A stretch of 45,290 nucleotides of DNA from a virus. The notes below the pieces were generated by a model. It was not told the origin of the DNA, made no database searches, and worked only from the letters and a program-made list of their open reading frames with translations. Positions 21,562 to 28,538 of the stretch are shown piece after piece. The stretch is taken from IMG/VR virus record IMGVR_UViG_3300042882_001578, positions 1 through 45,290 of that record; one strand, written 5' to 3'. The translations under genes were made by a program, and so were the position numbers. Every line of letters starts with the position of its first letter. Positions within the stretch are counted from its first letter, which is position 1.

Positions 21562-22941
21562 ATGGCTACAAGTACTTTTTATACCATAGAGCAGATTGGA
21601 CCAAAACAGAGTTTTACTCCTGAGGGTTTTTTGCTTTGTGAAGATGTACCTGTGGCCAGGACCGGAATGATGATTTACGGCCCAAATGAAACTCCAGTTG
21701 AAGCAGGTCCAGATGGCCTTGTAAAGATTCACCGTGAAGATGCCGATGTTTTCAGACCGGAGACTATTGCCAGCGCTCAAGGTAAATCAGTTACTAATGA
21801 CCATCCCGATGACGATGTCACACCAAACCTATGGAAAGAACTTAGCCATGGAATAATGCTTAACGTCCGCAGAGGTGTTGGCGCTTTTGATGATTTGCTT
21901 TTAGCTGATCTTTTGATTACAACAGAGGATGGTATAAAAGCAGTTCAAGAAGGCAAACGGGAGGTTAGCTTAGGTTATGAGGCAGACTATGTCCAATTAG
22001 CCCCAGGTATAGGCAAACAAACAAACATTATCATTAACCATGTAGCCTTAGTAGAACAAGGTAGATGTGGCCCACGTTGTGCAATTAAAGACGAGAAACC
22101 TGAAATTTCAAAAACAGAGGTAATTATGAAAACCAGAAAGACAAGAAGCATCCATGACAAACTAGCTTCCCTGCTGCGTCGTTCGTTTAAAGCGAAAGAT
22201 GAGGCGGAATTGGAAGATGTTATCCAAGACGCTGCAGAACTAGAAATTGGGGCAGTTTCTGGTGATGAAGAATTTGAACCACCGGTTGAGAAAGAGGATG
22301 AGGATATCCACATTCATGTTGATGGTCAGGATGATGGTGAAGATTTCCGTACCAACGATGACGAGTTATGGGAACAGAATGCTGCAGAGCATGCCGCTCT
22401 TTGGGAAGCTATCCATGAGTTAAGAGCTCAACTGGGTGGTGGAGTCGAAGATTCCGATCCAGACCTGGATATAAATGAGCAATCCTCAGAGCAGGCTATG
22501 TTGGATGAAGTTCCTGAAGGTTTGGAAGAAGAAGCTGCCAAAGCCCAAGATTCTCGTTACTTAGGTGAATCCTACCGAGACACCGTAGCTCTTGCCGAGA
22601 TCCTGGTTCCAGGTATTCAGCAACCGACTTTCGATAGTGCCACAAAACCAATGCAAACCTTTAAAAAGATTTGTGGTTTCCGTCGCAAAGCTTTGGACCT
22701 GGCTTACAAGGACAGTACCTCTAAACCCATCCTGGACGATTTGTTGCTTGGTAAACCGATGAACACTAAAAACATGACCTGCGACGCTGTTCGCACTTTG
22801 TTTAATTCAGCCGCTGCTACAAAACGCCGGATGAATAATAGTTCCGGTACCCGGGATTCTATTCAATTACCAAAATCACCTAAACCTTTGACTTTGGCTG
22901 AACTGAATGCTCGCAACCGCGAAAAATACGCTGTAAAATAA
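21562..22941 (+). CDS. prohead protease (DUF2213-like) fused to scaffold
   Basis: 459 aa. Residues 1-175 are the protease: RTGMMIYGPNETPVE, ITNDHPDDDV-type segment (TNDHPDDDVT, catalytic His), then GKREVSLGYEADY (Ser) and NHVALVEQGRCGPRC. Residues 189-459 are a highly charged, helical scaffold region. Inside it lie D-I-H-I-H-V (248-253), K-A-K-D-E (210-214) and K-A-Q-D-S (327-331). The protease should cleave scaffold and capsid proteins during maturation. It sits just before decoration and capsid genes. The fusion and an internal start (22126) parallel phages where protease and scaffold share one gene. Confidence 0.82.
   Translation: MATSTFYTIEQIGPKQSFTPEGFLLCEDVPVARTGMMIYGPNETPVEAGPDGLVKIHREDADVFRPETIASAQGKSVTNDHPDDDVTPNLWKELSHGIMLNVRRGVGAFDDLLLADLLITTEDGIKAVQEGKREVSLGYEADYVQLAPGIGKQTNIIINHVALVEQGRCGPRCAIKDEKPEISKTEVIMKTRKTRSIHDKLASLLRRSFKAKDEAELEDVIQDAAELEIGAVSGDEEFEPPVEKEDEDIHIHVDGQDDGEDFRTNDDELWEQNAAEHAALWEAIHELRAQLGGGVEDSDPDLDINEQSSEQAMLDEVPEGLEEEAAKAQDSRYLGESYRDTVALAEILVPGIQQPTFDSATKPMQTFKKICGFRRKALDLAYKDSTSKPILDDLLLGKPMNTKNMTCDAVRTLFNSAAATKRRMNNSSGTRDSIQLPKSPKPLTLAELNARNREKYAVK
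22126..22941 (+). CDS. probable scaffold protein from internal in-frame start
   Basis: Met189 of the protease-scaffold gene is preceded by AGAGG with five bases of spacing, and this is exactly where protease homology ends and charged helical sequence begins (MKTRKTRSIHDKLASLLRRS). It would give a 271-aa free scaffold, like lambda Nu3 inside gene C. The nested start is inferred. Confidence 0.4.
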   Translation: MKTRKTRSIHDKLASLLRRSFKAKDEAELEDVIQDAAELEIGAVSGDEEFEPPVEKEDEDIHIHVDGQDDGEDFRTNDDELWEQNAAEHAALWEAIHELRAQLGGGVEDSDPDLDINEQSSEQAMLDEVPEGLEEEAAKAQDSRYLGESYRDTVALAEILVPGIQQPTFDSATKPMQTFKKICGFRRKALDLAYKDSTSKPILDDLLLGKPMNTKNMTCDAVRTLFNSAAATKRRMNNSSGTRDSIQLPKSPKPLTLAELNARNREKYAVK

Positions 22942-22964
22942 CCCTTCCATAACGGAGATTTGAT

Positions 22965-23498
22965 ATGAAGAAAATGAGAATGAAAACCCGTGATGCGGCT
23001 TTCGGTTTCCGTATGGGAGCTGGTTTCGCGGGCGATGTAAACCGTACCCATCCGTCTAGCATTGAGCCTGCTTTAAACGATACCGGAACTCCTGTTGGAG
23101 CATTTGGCCACGCCGTTCTGGTCGACCAAACAGACCAAACTGTTCGTCCTTTTGCAGCTGGTGACACTGCTATAACTGTGGCCTACGGTGTTTCCGTTAG
23201 ACCCTATCCCTTTCAACAATCTTCTGCCAGTAACTTCGGTGAAGCTACTTTCGGAGATGCTGTTCCACCTGCTGGTGCCATCGATATCCTACGTTCGGGC
23301 TACATCATGGCAAAAGTGACTGGTACACCTAAAAAAGGTAACCCAGTCTATGTCTGGTGTGCGGCTTCTTCTGGGGCTCACGTACAAGGTCAGTTTGAAG
23401 CTTCCGCGACCGGTGGCTCCACAGCAGCTTTGGCAAACGCTACTTTCAACGGCTCACCTGATTCCTCTGGTGTAGTCGAAGTTGCTTTTAACATTTAA
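22965..23498 (+). CDS. head decoration / capsid-associated protein
   Basis: 177 aa. Lies between the protease-scaffold gene and the major capsid gene, the normal place for a decoration protein. The first 11 residues are basic (MKKMRMKTRDA) and contain K-T-R-D-A, the putative cleavage motif; the body is small-residue-rich beta sequence (PAGAIDILRSGYIMAKVTGT). Structural relatives in DUF2184 phages occupy the same slot. ACGGAG precedes the start. Confidence 0.68.
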   Translation: MKKMRMKTRDAAFGFRMGAGFAGDVNRTHPSSIEPALNDTGTPVGAFGHAVLVDQTDQTVRPFAAGDTAITVAYGVSVRPYPFQQSSASNFGEATFGDAVPPAGAIDILRSGYIMAKVTGTPKKGNPVYVWCAASSGAHVQGQFEASATGGSTAALANATFNGSPDSSGVVEVAFNI

Positions 23499-23510
23499 TA
23501 GGGGTTCAAG

Positions 23511-24656
23511 ATGAGCAAACTAGGTAAACATATCGCCCTTGCATTAGCACCGGCTATTATCACTCGCAGTAAGACCAGAGACATTATGACCTTCGATGAC
23601 TCTGGCTACCGTACTATTGACCGCTCTGGTACTCAAATGGGTCGTCCGTTAGGTAACTCTTTTCAAACACATGATGGACGCACTGTTGACTCAACCGGGG
23701 CTTTCTTGGTTGGTGAGCTGGAGCGCCTGGACTTAACCTTACATGAGCCATTGGCTTCTGTAACTTGGGGTCGAGATATTGACTTACGAGAAGACGTAAC
23801 CATAGCGGATGAAGTTTCATCCTTTACCTTAAGCACCTTCGCCGCTTCTGGTGGTTTAGGAACCGGTAATGGTATCCGTAACGGTAAAGCTTGGATCGGT
23901 AAAGATACCAATCAGATCTCTGGTATTGCTGCGGATATCGCTAAAATTCCACATCAATTGCGTCCTTGGGCTATGGAGTTGAAATACTCTATCTTGGAAT
24001 TGGAATCAGCTGCCAAGCTGGGCCGTCCAATTGACAACCAAAAATACGAAGGCTTGGCTCTGAAACATCAGATGGATATTGATGAGCAGGTTTACGTTGG
24101 TGATTCGACTACTGGTGACACCGGTTTGTTGAACAACTCCTTGGTAACCAATGTTCAAAACCTTCCGAACGGTGTAGCTGGTTCAACCAATTGGTCCGAT
24201 AAAACTCCGGATGAGATCCTGGCCGATGTTAACTTAATGTTGACTTCAGTCTGGTCCGCTTCAGCTTGGGCCGTTATGCCTACCCGGTTGCTATTGCCGC
24301 CTGCTCAATTTGGTTACATTAGCACTCAAAAGGTTTCCGCCGCTGGTAACGTTTCAATCTTGAAGTATATCCAAGAAAACAATTTGTTGACTACTTCTGG
24401 CCGCGGTTCGTTGGAAATCTTACCTGTAAAATGGTTAATTGGTGCAGGTGTTGGTGGTACTTTAGGTACTACCGGTACTGTGGACAGGGCAGTCGTCTAC
24501 ACGAAAGAGAAAAACCGTGTTCGTTTTCCAATGACCCTATTGCAACGTACTCCCGTTCAATATGATAGTATCTACCACAAAACCACATACTTTTGCCGCC
24601 TTGGTGCGGTTGAAGCGGTGTATCCGGAAACTATCGGTTACTTTGACGGAATCTAA
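23511..24656 (+). CDS. major capsid protein (DUF2184-like, HK97 fold)
   Basis: 381 aa. Recognisable by YRTIDRSGTQMGRPLGNSFQ, VTWGRDIDLREDV, PWAMELKYSILELESAAKLG and the QVYVGDSTTGDTGLLN loop, all typical of DUF2184 capsid proteins. The N-terminal 24 residues are basic and hydrophobic and end K-T-R-D-I, so residues 1-24 may be trimmed by the prohead protease. It forms the icosahedral shell. GGGG lies eight bases before the ATG. Confidence 0.88.
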   Translation: MSKLGKHIALALAPAIITRSKTRDIMTFDDSGYRTIDRSGTQMGRPLGNSFQTHDGRTVDSTGAFLVGELERLDLTLHEPLASVTWGRDIDLREDVTIADEVSSFTLSTFAASGGLGTGNGIRNGKAWIGKDTNQISGIAADIAKIPHQLRPWAMELKYSILELESAAKLGRPIDNQKYEGLALKHQMDIDEQVYVGDSTTGDTGLLNNSLVTNVQNLPNGVAGSTNWSDKTPDEILADVNLMLTSVWSASAWAVMPTRLLLPPAQFGYISTQKVSAAGNVSILKYIQENNLLTTSGRGSLEILPVKWLIGAGVGGTLGTTGTVDRAVVYTKEKNRVRFPMTLLQRTPVQYDSIYHKTTYFCRLGAVEAVYPETIGYFDGI

Positions 24657-24667
24657 GGAGAACTCTC

Positions 24668-25093
24668 ATGGCTAAAGCGCAAGCAAAAAAACCATGGGAA
24701 GCAACTGAAGCAGCGGCTGAAGAGGCCGCTGTACCTTCGACCAATCCCGTTACCGAGGAAGCTACCGATGTAGTTTCTGAGGAACCTGTGGTTGAATCAG
24801 TTGTCCCTGAGGAACCTGTGGTTGAGGAAGTAGTAGATTCGACTGATGAAGCCTCTGATACACCTACGGTTGAAGAAGATGCAAGTGAAGGTAAAGAACC
24901 TGAATCGGTTCCTACCCCAGCCCTCATTGGTGAGTTATTGCATACTGTGGTTGTTGTAGTTCCTAAGCAATACATCTTGAACCTTGATCACCATAAAAGT
25001 GTGACCTACCAAGCAGGTACTCAACGAATGGAACGTTCCCACGCAGATCATTGGTGGTCAAAAGCCAATGGTGTAACTATTTTTGTAGGCTAA
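24668..25093 (+). CDS. acidic-linker protein after the capsid gene
   Basis: 141 aa. Residues 10-85 are very acidic, with repeated EEPVVE units (two close copies of TGAGGAACCTGTGGTTGA in the DNA). Residues 90-141 form a compact domain (VPKQYILNLDHHKSVTYQAG, then WWSKANGV) seen in small phage head or neck proteins. The acidic arm could bind basic capsid-interior surfaces. AAGGAG precedes the start. Function unknown. Confidence 0.6.
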   Translation: MAKAQAKKPWEATEAAAEEAAVPSTNPVTEEATDVVSEEPVVESVVPEEPVVEEVVDSTDEASDTPTVEEDASEGKEPESVPTPALIGELLHTVVVVVPKQYILNLDHHKSVTYQAGTQRMERSHADHWWSKANGVTIFVG

Positions 25094-25094
25094 T

Positions 25095-25256
25095 ATGGAA
25101 GGCCAAGTCGATAAACCAGTTGGCCTTCCAATAAAGGATCTTGCTCAGGTGGAAGAGAATGATGTTTCTTTTTTACCTGTAGCAGAATCCCTATCTCTTC
25201 AACAGCTGAACGATAATAACAGAAAGTATTGGGAACAAGGGGAAAACCATGACTAA
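25095..25256 (+). CDS. small hypothetical protein with start codon inside a hairpin
   Basis: 53 aa, not found by length cut-offs. The C-terminal LSLQQLNDNNRKYWEQGEN resembles a short motif (..A.NRKYW...) seen in other phage proteins. It overlaps the first HIH-tag gene by eight bases. Its ATG lies at the edge of an 11-bp perfect hairpin (25096-25130) that should hide the start. Confidence 0.5.
   Translation: MEGQVDKPVGLPIKDLAQVEENDVSFLPVAESLSLQQLNDNNRKYWEQGENHD
25096..25130 (+). promoter_or_regulatory. 11-bp perfect hairpin over a start codon
   Basis: TGGAAGGCCAA and TTGGCCTTCCA pair perfectly around a 13-nt loop. The 5' arm begins at the second base of the ATG at 25095. No T tract follows, so it is more likely a translation-control or RNA-processing hairpin than a terminator. 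Confidence 0.55.
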
Positions 25257-25467
25257 ACATATTCACGTCCACATTGGCAAAAAGAAAACCACTGATGCTG
25301 ATTATTCCTATAATGTTGGTCAAGCTACGTTGGCCCTGGATAAAGCCCACTATGAACTTTTATCTGCTCAAAGAAGCGATGATATTGACCAAGATGGTGA
25401 TTCCAGAATCGAGGATGCTTTGAAACTTATCCGGAAGGCAAAAGATATTGTACTCAGGATAAAGTAA
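25249..25467 (+). CDS. HIH-tag small protein 1 (putative internal head protein)
   Basis: 72 aa. Begins MTKHIHVHIGKKKTTDA: alternating His residues on a short strand, a lysine run, then K-T-T-D-A. The remaining 56 residues form a two-helix hairpin (YNVGQATLALDKAHYELLSA and EDALKLIRKAKDIVLRIK). The same start occurs in four other genes of this window whose bodies differ. It lies between capsid-associated and connector genes. I infer a capsid-targeting tag removed by cleavage after Asp16; function of the mature part is unknown. Confidence 0.65.
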   Translation: MTKHIHVHIGKKKTTDADYSYNVGQATLALDKAHYELLSAQRSDDIDQDGDSRIEDALKLIRKAKDIVLRIK

Positions 25468-25929
25468 ATGACCATTACACCCCAACAACTTCGCTCCGAT
25501 TATCCGGAGTTCGCCAGTACAGTAGCCTATCCAAACTCTGCTTTGGAGTATTGGTTAAATCTGGCTTACTTGATGTTGAATGCACCTCGTTGGGGCAGTA
25601 TGTTAGATCTTGGAGCGGCTTTATTTGTGGCTCACCATGTTACCATTGAAGCGCGGAACCAAGCGGTTGCAGCTAATGGAGGTATCCCAGGTGAACAAAC
25701 TGGGCCTCTTTCGAGCAAATCGGTTGACAAAGTATCAATTAGCTATGATACTGGTTCTGGGATTCAAGCCGATGCAGGCCATTGGAACATGACCGTTTAT
25801 GGGACTCGCTTTATTCGGTTGATGAGAATGTTCGGAGCTGGGCCAGTACAAGTAGGTATTGGCCAAGTTCCTTCTGGTTCTGGTCTTGGTTGGCCAGGCC
25901 CAATTGGTTCAAATATTTACGGGAACTGA
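25468..25929 (+). CDS. head-tail connector, DUF4054-like
   Basis: 153 aa. LRSDYPEFASTVAYPNSALE, a helical middle with ALFVAHHVTIEARNQ, and VDKVSISYDTG match the DUF4054 adaptor family found after capsid genes in myophages. It would bind the portal ring. The start is joined to the previous stop, with AGGATAAAGTAA supplying the ribosome site. The Gly-rich tail (SGSGLGWPGPIG) is typical. Confidence 0.75.
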   Translation: MTITPQQLRSDYPEFASTVAYPNSALEYWLNLAYLMLNAPRWGSMLDLGAALFVAHHVTIEARNQAVAANGGIPGEQTGPLSSKSVDKVSISYDTGSGIQADAGHWNMTVYGTRFIRLMRMFGAGPVQVGIGQVPSGSGLGWPGPIGSNIYGN

Positions 25930-25930
25930 G

Positions 25931-26488
25931 GTGAACCTCAAGAACGCCTTGCAGATGACCTTGGATCTACTGCCGGATGTGAAGATCAGGCTTTCGTCCT
26001 TGGTTGATGCGGAAGTTCTTGTTGGTGTTCCAGAAGATAATACCCAACGTCAGGATAATGGTCCGACCAATTCAATGCTGGCCTATATTCATGACAACGG
26101 TTCCCCGATTAGGAATATTCCAGCCAGGCCTTTTATGAGGCCTGGAATAGCTTCTGCTAAAAGTGATGTTATTCGGGCTCTTAAGTGGGGAGCGGATGAA
26201 GTTTTGGATGGTAATGAAAACGCCGGCCGTTTGGCTTTACATAAAGCCGGATTAATAGCTCAAGCTAAAATACGCGCAGCTATTAATGAAGGAATCCCAC
26301 CTCCACTAGCCGACTCTACCTTGAAAGGTAGGATAAGAGCGCGAAGAGGGGTAAAAGGTGCCACCGCGGAATTAGCTGCTAGAAAAGCCGGGGAAATGCC
26401 TTCCCTTGGGTTGGCTAAGCCTTTAATTAATACCGGGCAGCTTCGCAACTCAATTAACTACATTGTAAGGAAAAAGAAAAATGGCTAG
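25931..26488 (+). CDS. tail-completion / virion morphogenesis protein (HK97 gp10-like region)
   Basis: 185 aa from GTG 25931, one base after the previous stop (TGAGGTG). The reading frame is open back to 25859, but that part only shadows the connector gene. Features: VGVPEDNTQRQDN, SMLAYIHDNGSP, IPARPFMRPGI and a basic C-terminus with LINTGQLRNSINYIVRKKKN, the pattern of gp10/Mu G-type neck proteins where PARPF.RPG and TG.L..SI recur. Ends eight bases inside the next HIH-tag gene. Confidence 0.72.
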   Translation: MNLKNALQMTLDLLPDVKIRLSSLVDAEVLVGVPEDNTQRQDNGPTNSMLAYIHDNGSPIRNIPARPFMRPGIASAKSDVIRALKWGADEVLDGNENAGRLALHKAGLIAQAKIRAAINEGIPPPLADSTLKGRIRARRGVKGATAELAARKAGEMPSLGLAKPLINTGQLRNSINYIVRKKKNG

Positions 26489-26516
26489 ACATATTCATAT
26501 TCATATAGGAATGAAA
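26447..26516 (+). repeat. duplicated block, copy A (gene end plus HIH tag)
   Basis: From AACTCAATTAACTACATT through the HIH-tag codons this block is closely similar to 26963-27032, including an identical GTAAGGAAAAAGAAAAATGG stretch. In copy A it is the 3' end of the tail-completion gene and the start of HIH protein 2. Confidence 0.7.
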
Positions 26517-26918
26517 ACTACCTCCAGAGTTCGAGATTCGGAAGATCCTCGAGTCCTCGAAGGATTGGCTAACCATGCTATTGAAAAATTACGATCAGGT
26601 AACACCGGGTTTCCATTTGAAAATGTCGCTAACCAAGCCATTAAGTCTTATCAAACAGCCTCAGAACTATATACAAACCAAAATGATCCACAAGGGCAAC
26701 GGAGATGCAACCTTAAGGTCCAAGCTATTAAAAAAGCTCTTTCAGAATATGAAAGATTAGTGGGTGATGTTAAGAGGCTTTCGGCTTTATCGATGGAAAT
26801 ATACAAAAAAGAATCTTCTGGGGCTGAGGTTCCAAGAGCCGAAAAATTACGAGTCTCTAGGGAGTACAAGGCAGCGGAAGCTTCCCTACGGAAACCGTTT
26901 CAAAATATCAGTATCTAA
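26481..26918 (+). CDS. HIH-tag small protein 2 (putative internal head protein)
   Basis: 145 aa. Begins MARHIHIHIGMKTTSRVRDS; the tag is kept but the K-x-x-D-A site is altered to a longer K-T-T-S-R-V-R-D-S. The body is entirely helical and charged (NQAIKSYQTASELYTNQNDP, AIKKALSEYERLVGDVKRLS), like a TPR/coiled-coil repeat. It overlaps the tail-completion gene by eight bases; the ribosome site (GTAAGGAAAAAG) is inside that gene. Function unknown. Confidence 0.62.
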   Translation: MARHIHIHIGMKTTSRVRDSEDPRVLEGLANHAIEKLRSGNTGFPFENVANQAIKSYQTASELYTNQNDPQGQRRCNLKVQAIKKALSEYERLVGDVKRLSALSMEIYKKESSGAEVPRAEKLRVSREYKAAEASLRKPFQNISI

Positions 26919-26962
26919 ATAATACCATACTATATTGACTAAACAAATGACCGTTACTCAGT

Positions 26963-27032
26963 AACTCAATCGACTATGGTGTAAGGAAAAAGAAAAATGG
27001 CTAAACATATCCACATTCACGTAGGAAAAAGA
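26963..27032 (+). repeat. duplicated block, copy B (fossil gene end plus HIH tag)
   Basis: AACTCAATCGACTATGGTGTAAGG followed by the shared GAAAAAGAAAAATGG leader. The noncoding part still reads V-R-K-K-K-N-G-stop, the exact C-terminus of the tail-completion protein, so it is a leftover of that gene carried along with the tag. Confidence 0.7.
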
Positions 27033-27275
27033 AAAACCACTGATGCTTTCAATCCTCAATCTATGATAGCCCTTTGTAGATCCGCAATCAAGAATGCAGC
27101 AGCTTTCCAAGAAGCTGCAGGCAATAGACCTGGTGCGGCTAAAGTTTACGCGGAGGCTATTTCCGCTTATGAGAAAGGGATGTCGGCTGCAAGAAAAGGG
27201 AATGAGGATGAAAGCAAATCTTATTATACCAAAGGTAACAACCTCACTAGGCAAGCACATACCATAGCAGCTTAA
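26997..27275 (+). CDS. HIH-tag small protein 3 (putative internal head protein)
   Basis: 92 aa. MAKHIHIHVGKRKTTDA is followed by a 76-residue helical body (CRSAIKNAAAFQEAAGNRPG, AAKVYAEAISAYEKGMSAAR), a TPR-like hairpin loosely similar to protein 1. Both flanks are fossil sequence: the upstream leader is the 3' end of the tail-completion gene, and 27331-27349 repeats the 3' end of HIH gene 1. It looks like an inserted, recombined cassette. Confidence 0.63.
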   Translation: MAKHIHIHVGKRKTTDAFNPQSMIALCRSAIKNAAAFQEAAGNRPGAAKVYAEAISAYEKGMSAARKGNEDESKSYYTKGNNLTRQAHTIAA

Positions 27276-27281
27276 AGGTTT

Positions 27282-27311
27282 GAATACAGATGCTTGAGTA
27301 TATCTGTATTC
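27282..27311 (+). other. 10-bp perfect hairpin after HIH gene 3
   Basis: GAATACAGAT and ATCTGTATTC pair around a 10-nt loop, seven bases past the stop codon. No T run, so probably an RNA-stability or processing element, or a trace of the insertion event. Confidence 0.5.
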
Positions 27312-27346
27312 TTGCAGAAAAGAAGAAACCCTTGAGGATAAAGTAA

Positions 27347-27790
27347 ATGCCATTTCTAGATGTCACCTCAGTTTTAACTGATCCGGACTTCGCGGATAGT
27401 TTTACAGTAGAGCGCCGTTCTGAGGTGGTGGATGAATACGGCCGGTCAATTCAGACTATCTTACCTTTCAGGACTTCTGGTGTAGTGACTGTTGGGTCAC
27501 CAAATGATCTAGACAGGCCCGAAGAATATGAAAAGTTCACCAGATCCATTACTGTGGTCACTAAAGCTCGTTTACGGGGAGCGGTTCAAGGCTTCCAGCC
27601 AGATGTAATCGTTTGGCGGGATAGTAGGTTCGTGGTGAAAGCTATAGACTTGTATCCGCATTTTGGGGCTGGTTTTTATCAAATCGAAGCCGAGTCCATG
27701 GAAATGGTAGATAATAATACCGATCCGACTTCCGAAGGGAAGTTCATTTTTAATAATGTAGCTAATGCAGGCTTCGTTGGAGTTTTATGA
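27347..27790 (+). CDS. neck/head-tail joining protein
   Basis: 147 aa. FTVERRSEVVDEYGRSIQTI, then GVVTVGSPNDL and SRFVVKAIDLYPHFGAGFYQ: a beta-barrel-like protein similar to head-tail joining and stopper proteins in this gene position. Starts at an ATG with AGGATAAAGTAA in front, the same 15-mer that precedes the DUF4054 gene. Overlaps the next gene by ATGA. Confidence 0.6.
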   Translation: MPFLDVTSVLTDPDFADSFTVERRSEVVDEYGRSIQTILPFRTSGVVTVGSPNDLDRPEEYEKFTRSITVVTKARLRGAVQGFQPDVIVWRDSRFVVKAIDLYPHFGAGFYQIEAESMEMVDNNTDPTSEGKFIFNNVANAGFVGVL

Positions 27791-28116
27791 AACTTAATGT
27801 CTTAGATGCTTCTGGGGTACCTCAGCAATTACTGGTCGAAGGATTAGAGGCGATTACTGATAAATCAGGTTCCATTACCGCAACCGGTGTCTCCCAAGTC
27901 GCTATTGCGGCTAATAGTGCCCGGTCTGGATTTCTGATCCAGAATAGAAGTCTGAATCCGATGCATATTAATGACCTCGGAGCAGCTACTGTCGGGGCTA
28001 GTTCTTTTACTTTGGCCCCTGGCGAATGCTTTCCACCAGCCGGCTACCCAATAACTGCCAATGCGATCAATATCCTTGGTACTGTTTCAGATATATTTTC
28101 CGCGAGGGAGTGGTAA
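27787..28116 (+). CDS. small beta-rich virion protein
   Basis: 109 aa. SQVAIAANSARSGFLIQNRS, then PMHINDLGAATVGASSFTLA, GYPITANAINILGT: a jelly-roll-like fold common in small phage structural proteins. Coupled by ATGA at its start and TAATG at its end to HIH gene 4. Exact role unknown. Confidence 0.55.
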   Translation: MKLNVLDASGVPQQLLVEGLEAITDKSGSITATGVSQVAIAANSARSGFLIQNRSLNPMHINDLGAATVGASSFTLAPGECFPPAGYPITANAINILGTVSDIFSAREW

Positions 28117-28538
28117 TGGCAATTCATATTCATATTGGAAAAAAGAAGGCTAAAGATGCTGTTAAGTACGTCAGTAATATCGATATCCGCCTTCCGAATG
28201 GTAAAGTGGTCCCGAACGGGACTGTTTTCTATAAAATTGGGCCAAACCTTTATCGGCCTTATTTTGCCAGACCGGGAGAGTCAGATGTCCGCATCTCTCC
28301 AGATAGATTCGTTATTGAGGATAGTAAAGCTAAAGATGCTACTCCATCCGCTTTTTTGAAAAAGCACCCAATGTGGAGTGAATCCGATTACTCCTATTTT
28401 AAAAACAAAGGGTATACGGACAAGGAGATTTTAGCTCTTTGGGATCGAGATCAAAAAAGTGGTGGAGGCCCGGTTAATCATAAACCTATTCCAAATGTGC
28501 TCGGCAGGATAAACGGTAAAATTGTAACTAATGCCTAA
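28116..28538 (+). CDS. HIH-tag small protein 4, possible two-part precursor
   Basis: 140 aa from ATG 28116 (TAATG overlap); an upstream in-frame start at 28026 only shadows the previous gene. MAIHIHIGKKKAKDA is the tag with K-A-K-D-A. Residues 16-70 are a beta-rich domain (NGTVFYKIGPNLYRPYFARP). Then a second K-A-K-D-A occurs, followed by a helical domain (SESDYSYFKNKGYTDKEILA) known as a short module in other phage proteins. If the motif is a cleavage site, one precursor would give two mature peptides. Confidence 0.63.
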   Translation: MAIHIHIGKKKAKDAVKYVSNIDIRLPNGKVVPNGTVFYKIGPNLYRPYFARPGESDVRISPDRFVIEDSKAKDATPSAFLKKHPMWSESDYSYFKNKGYTDKEILALWDRDQKSGGGPVNHKPIPNVLGRINGKIVTNA

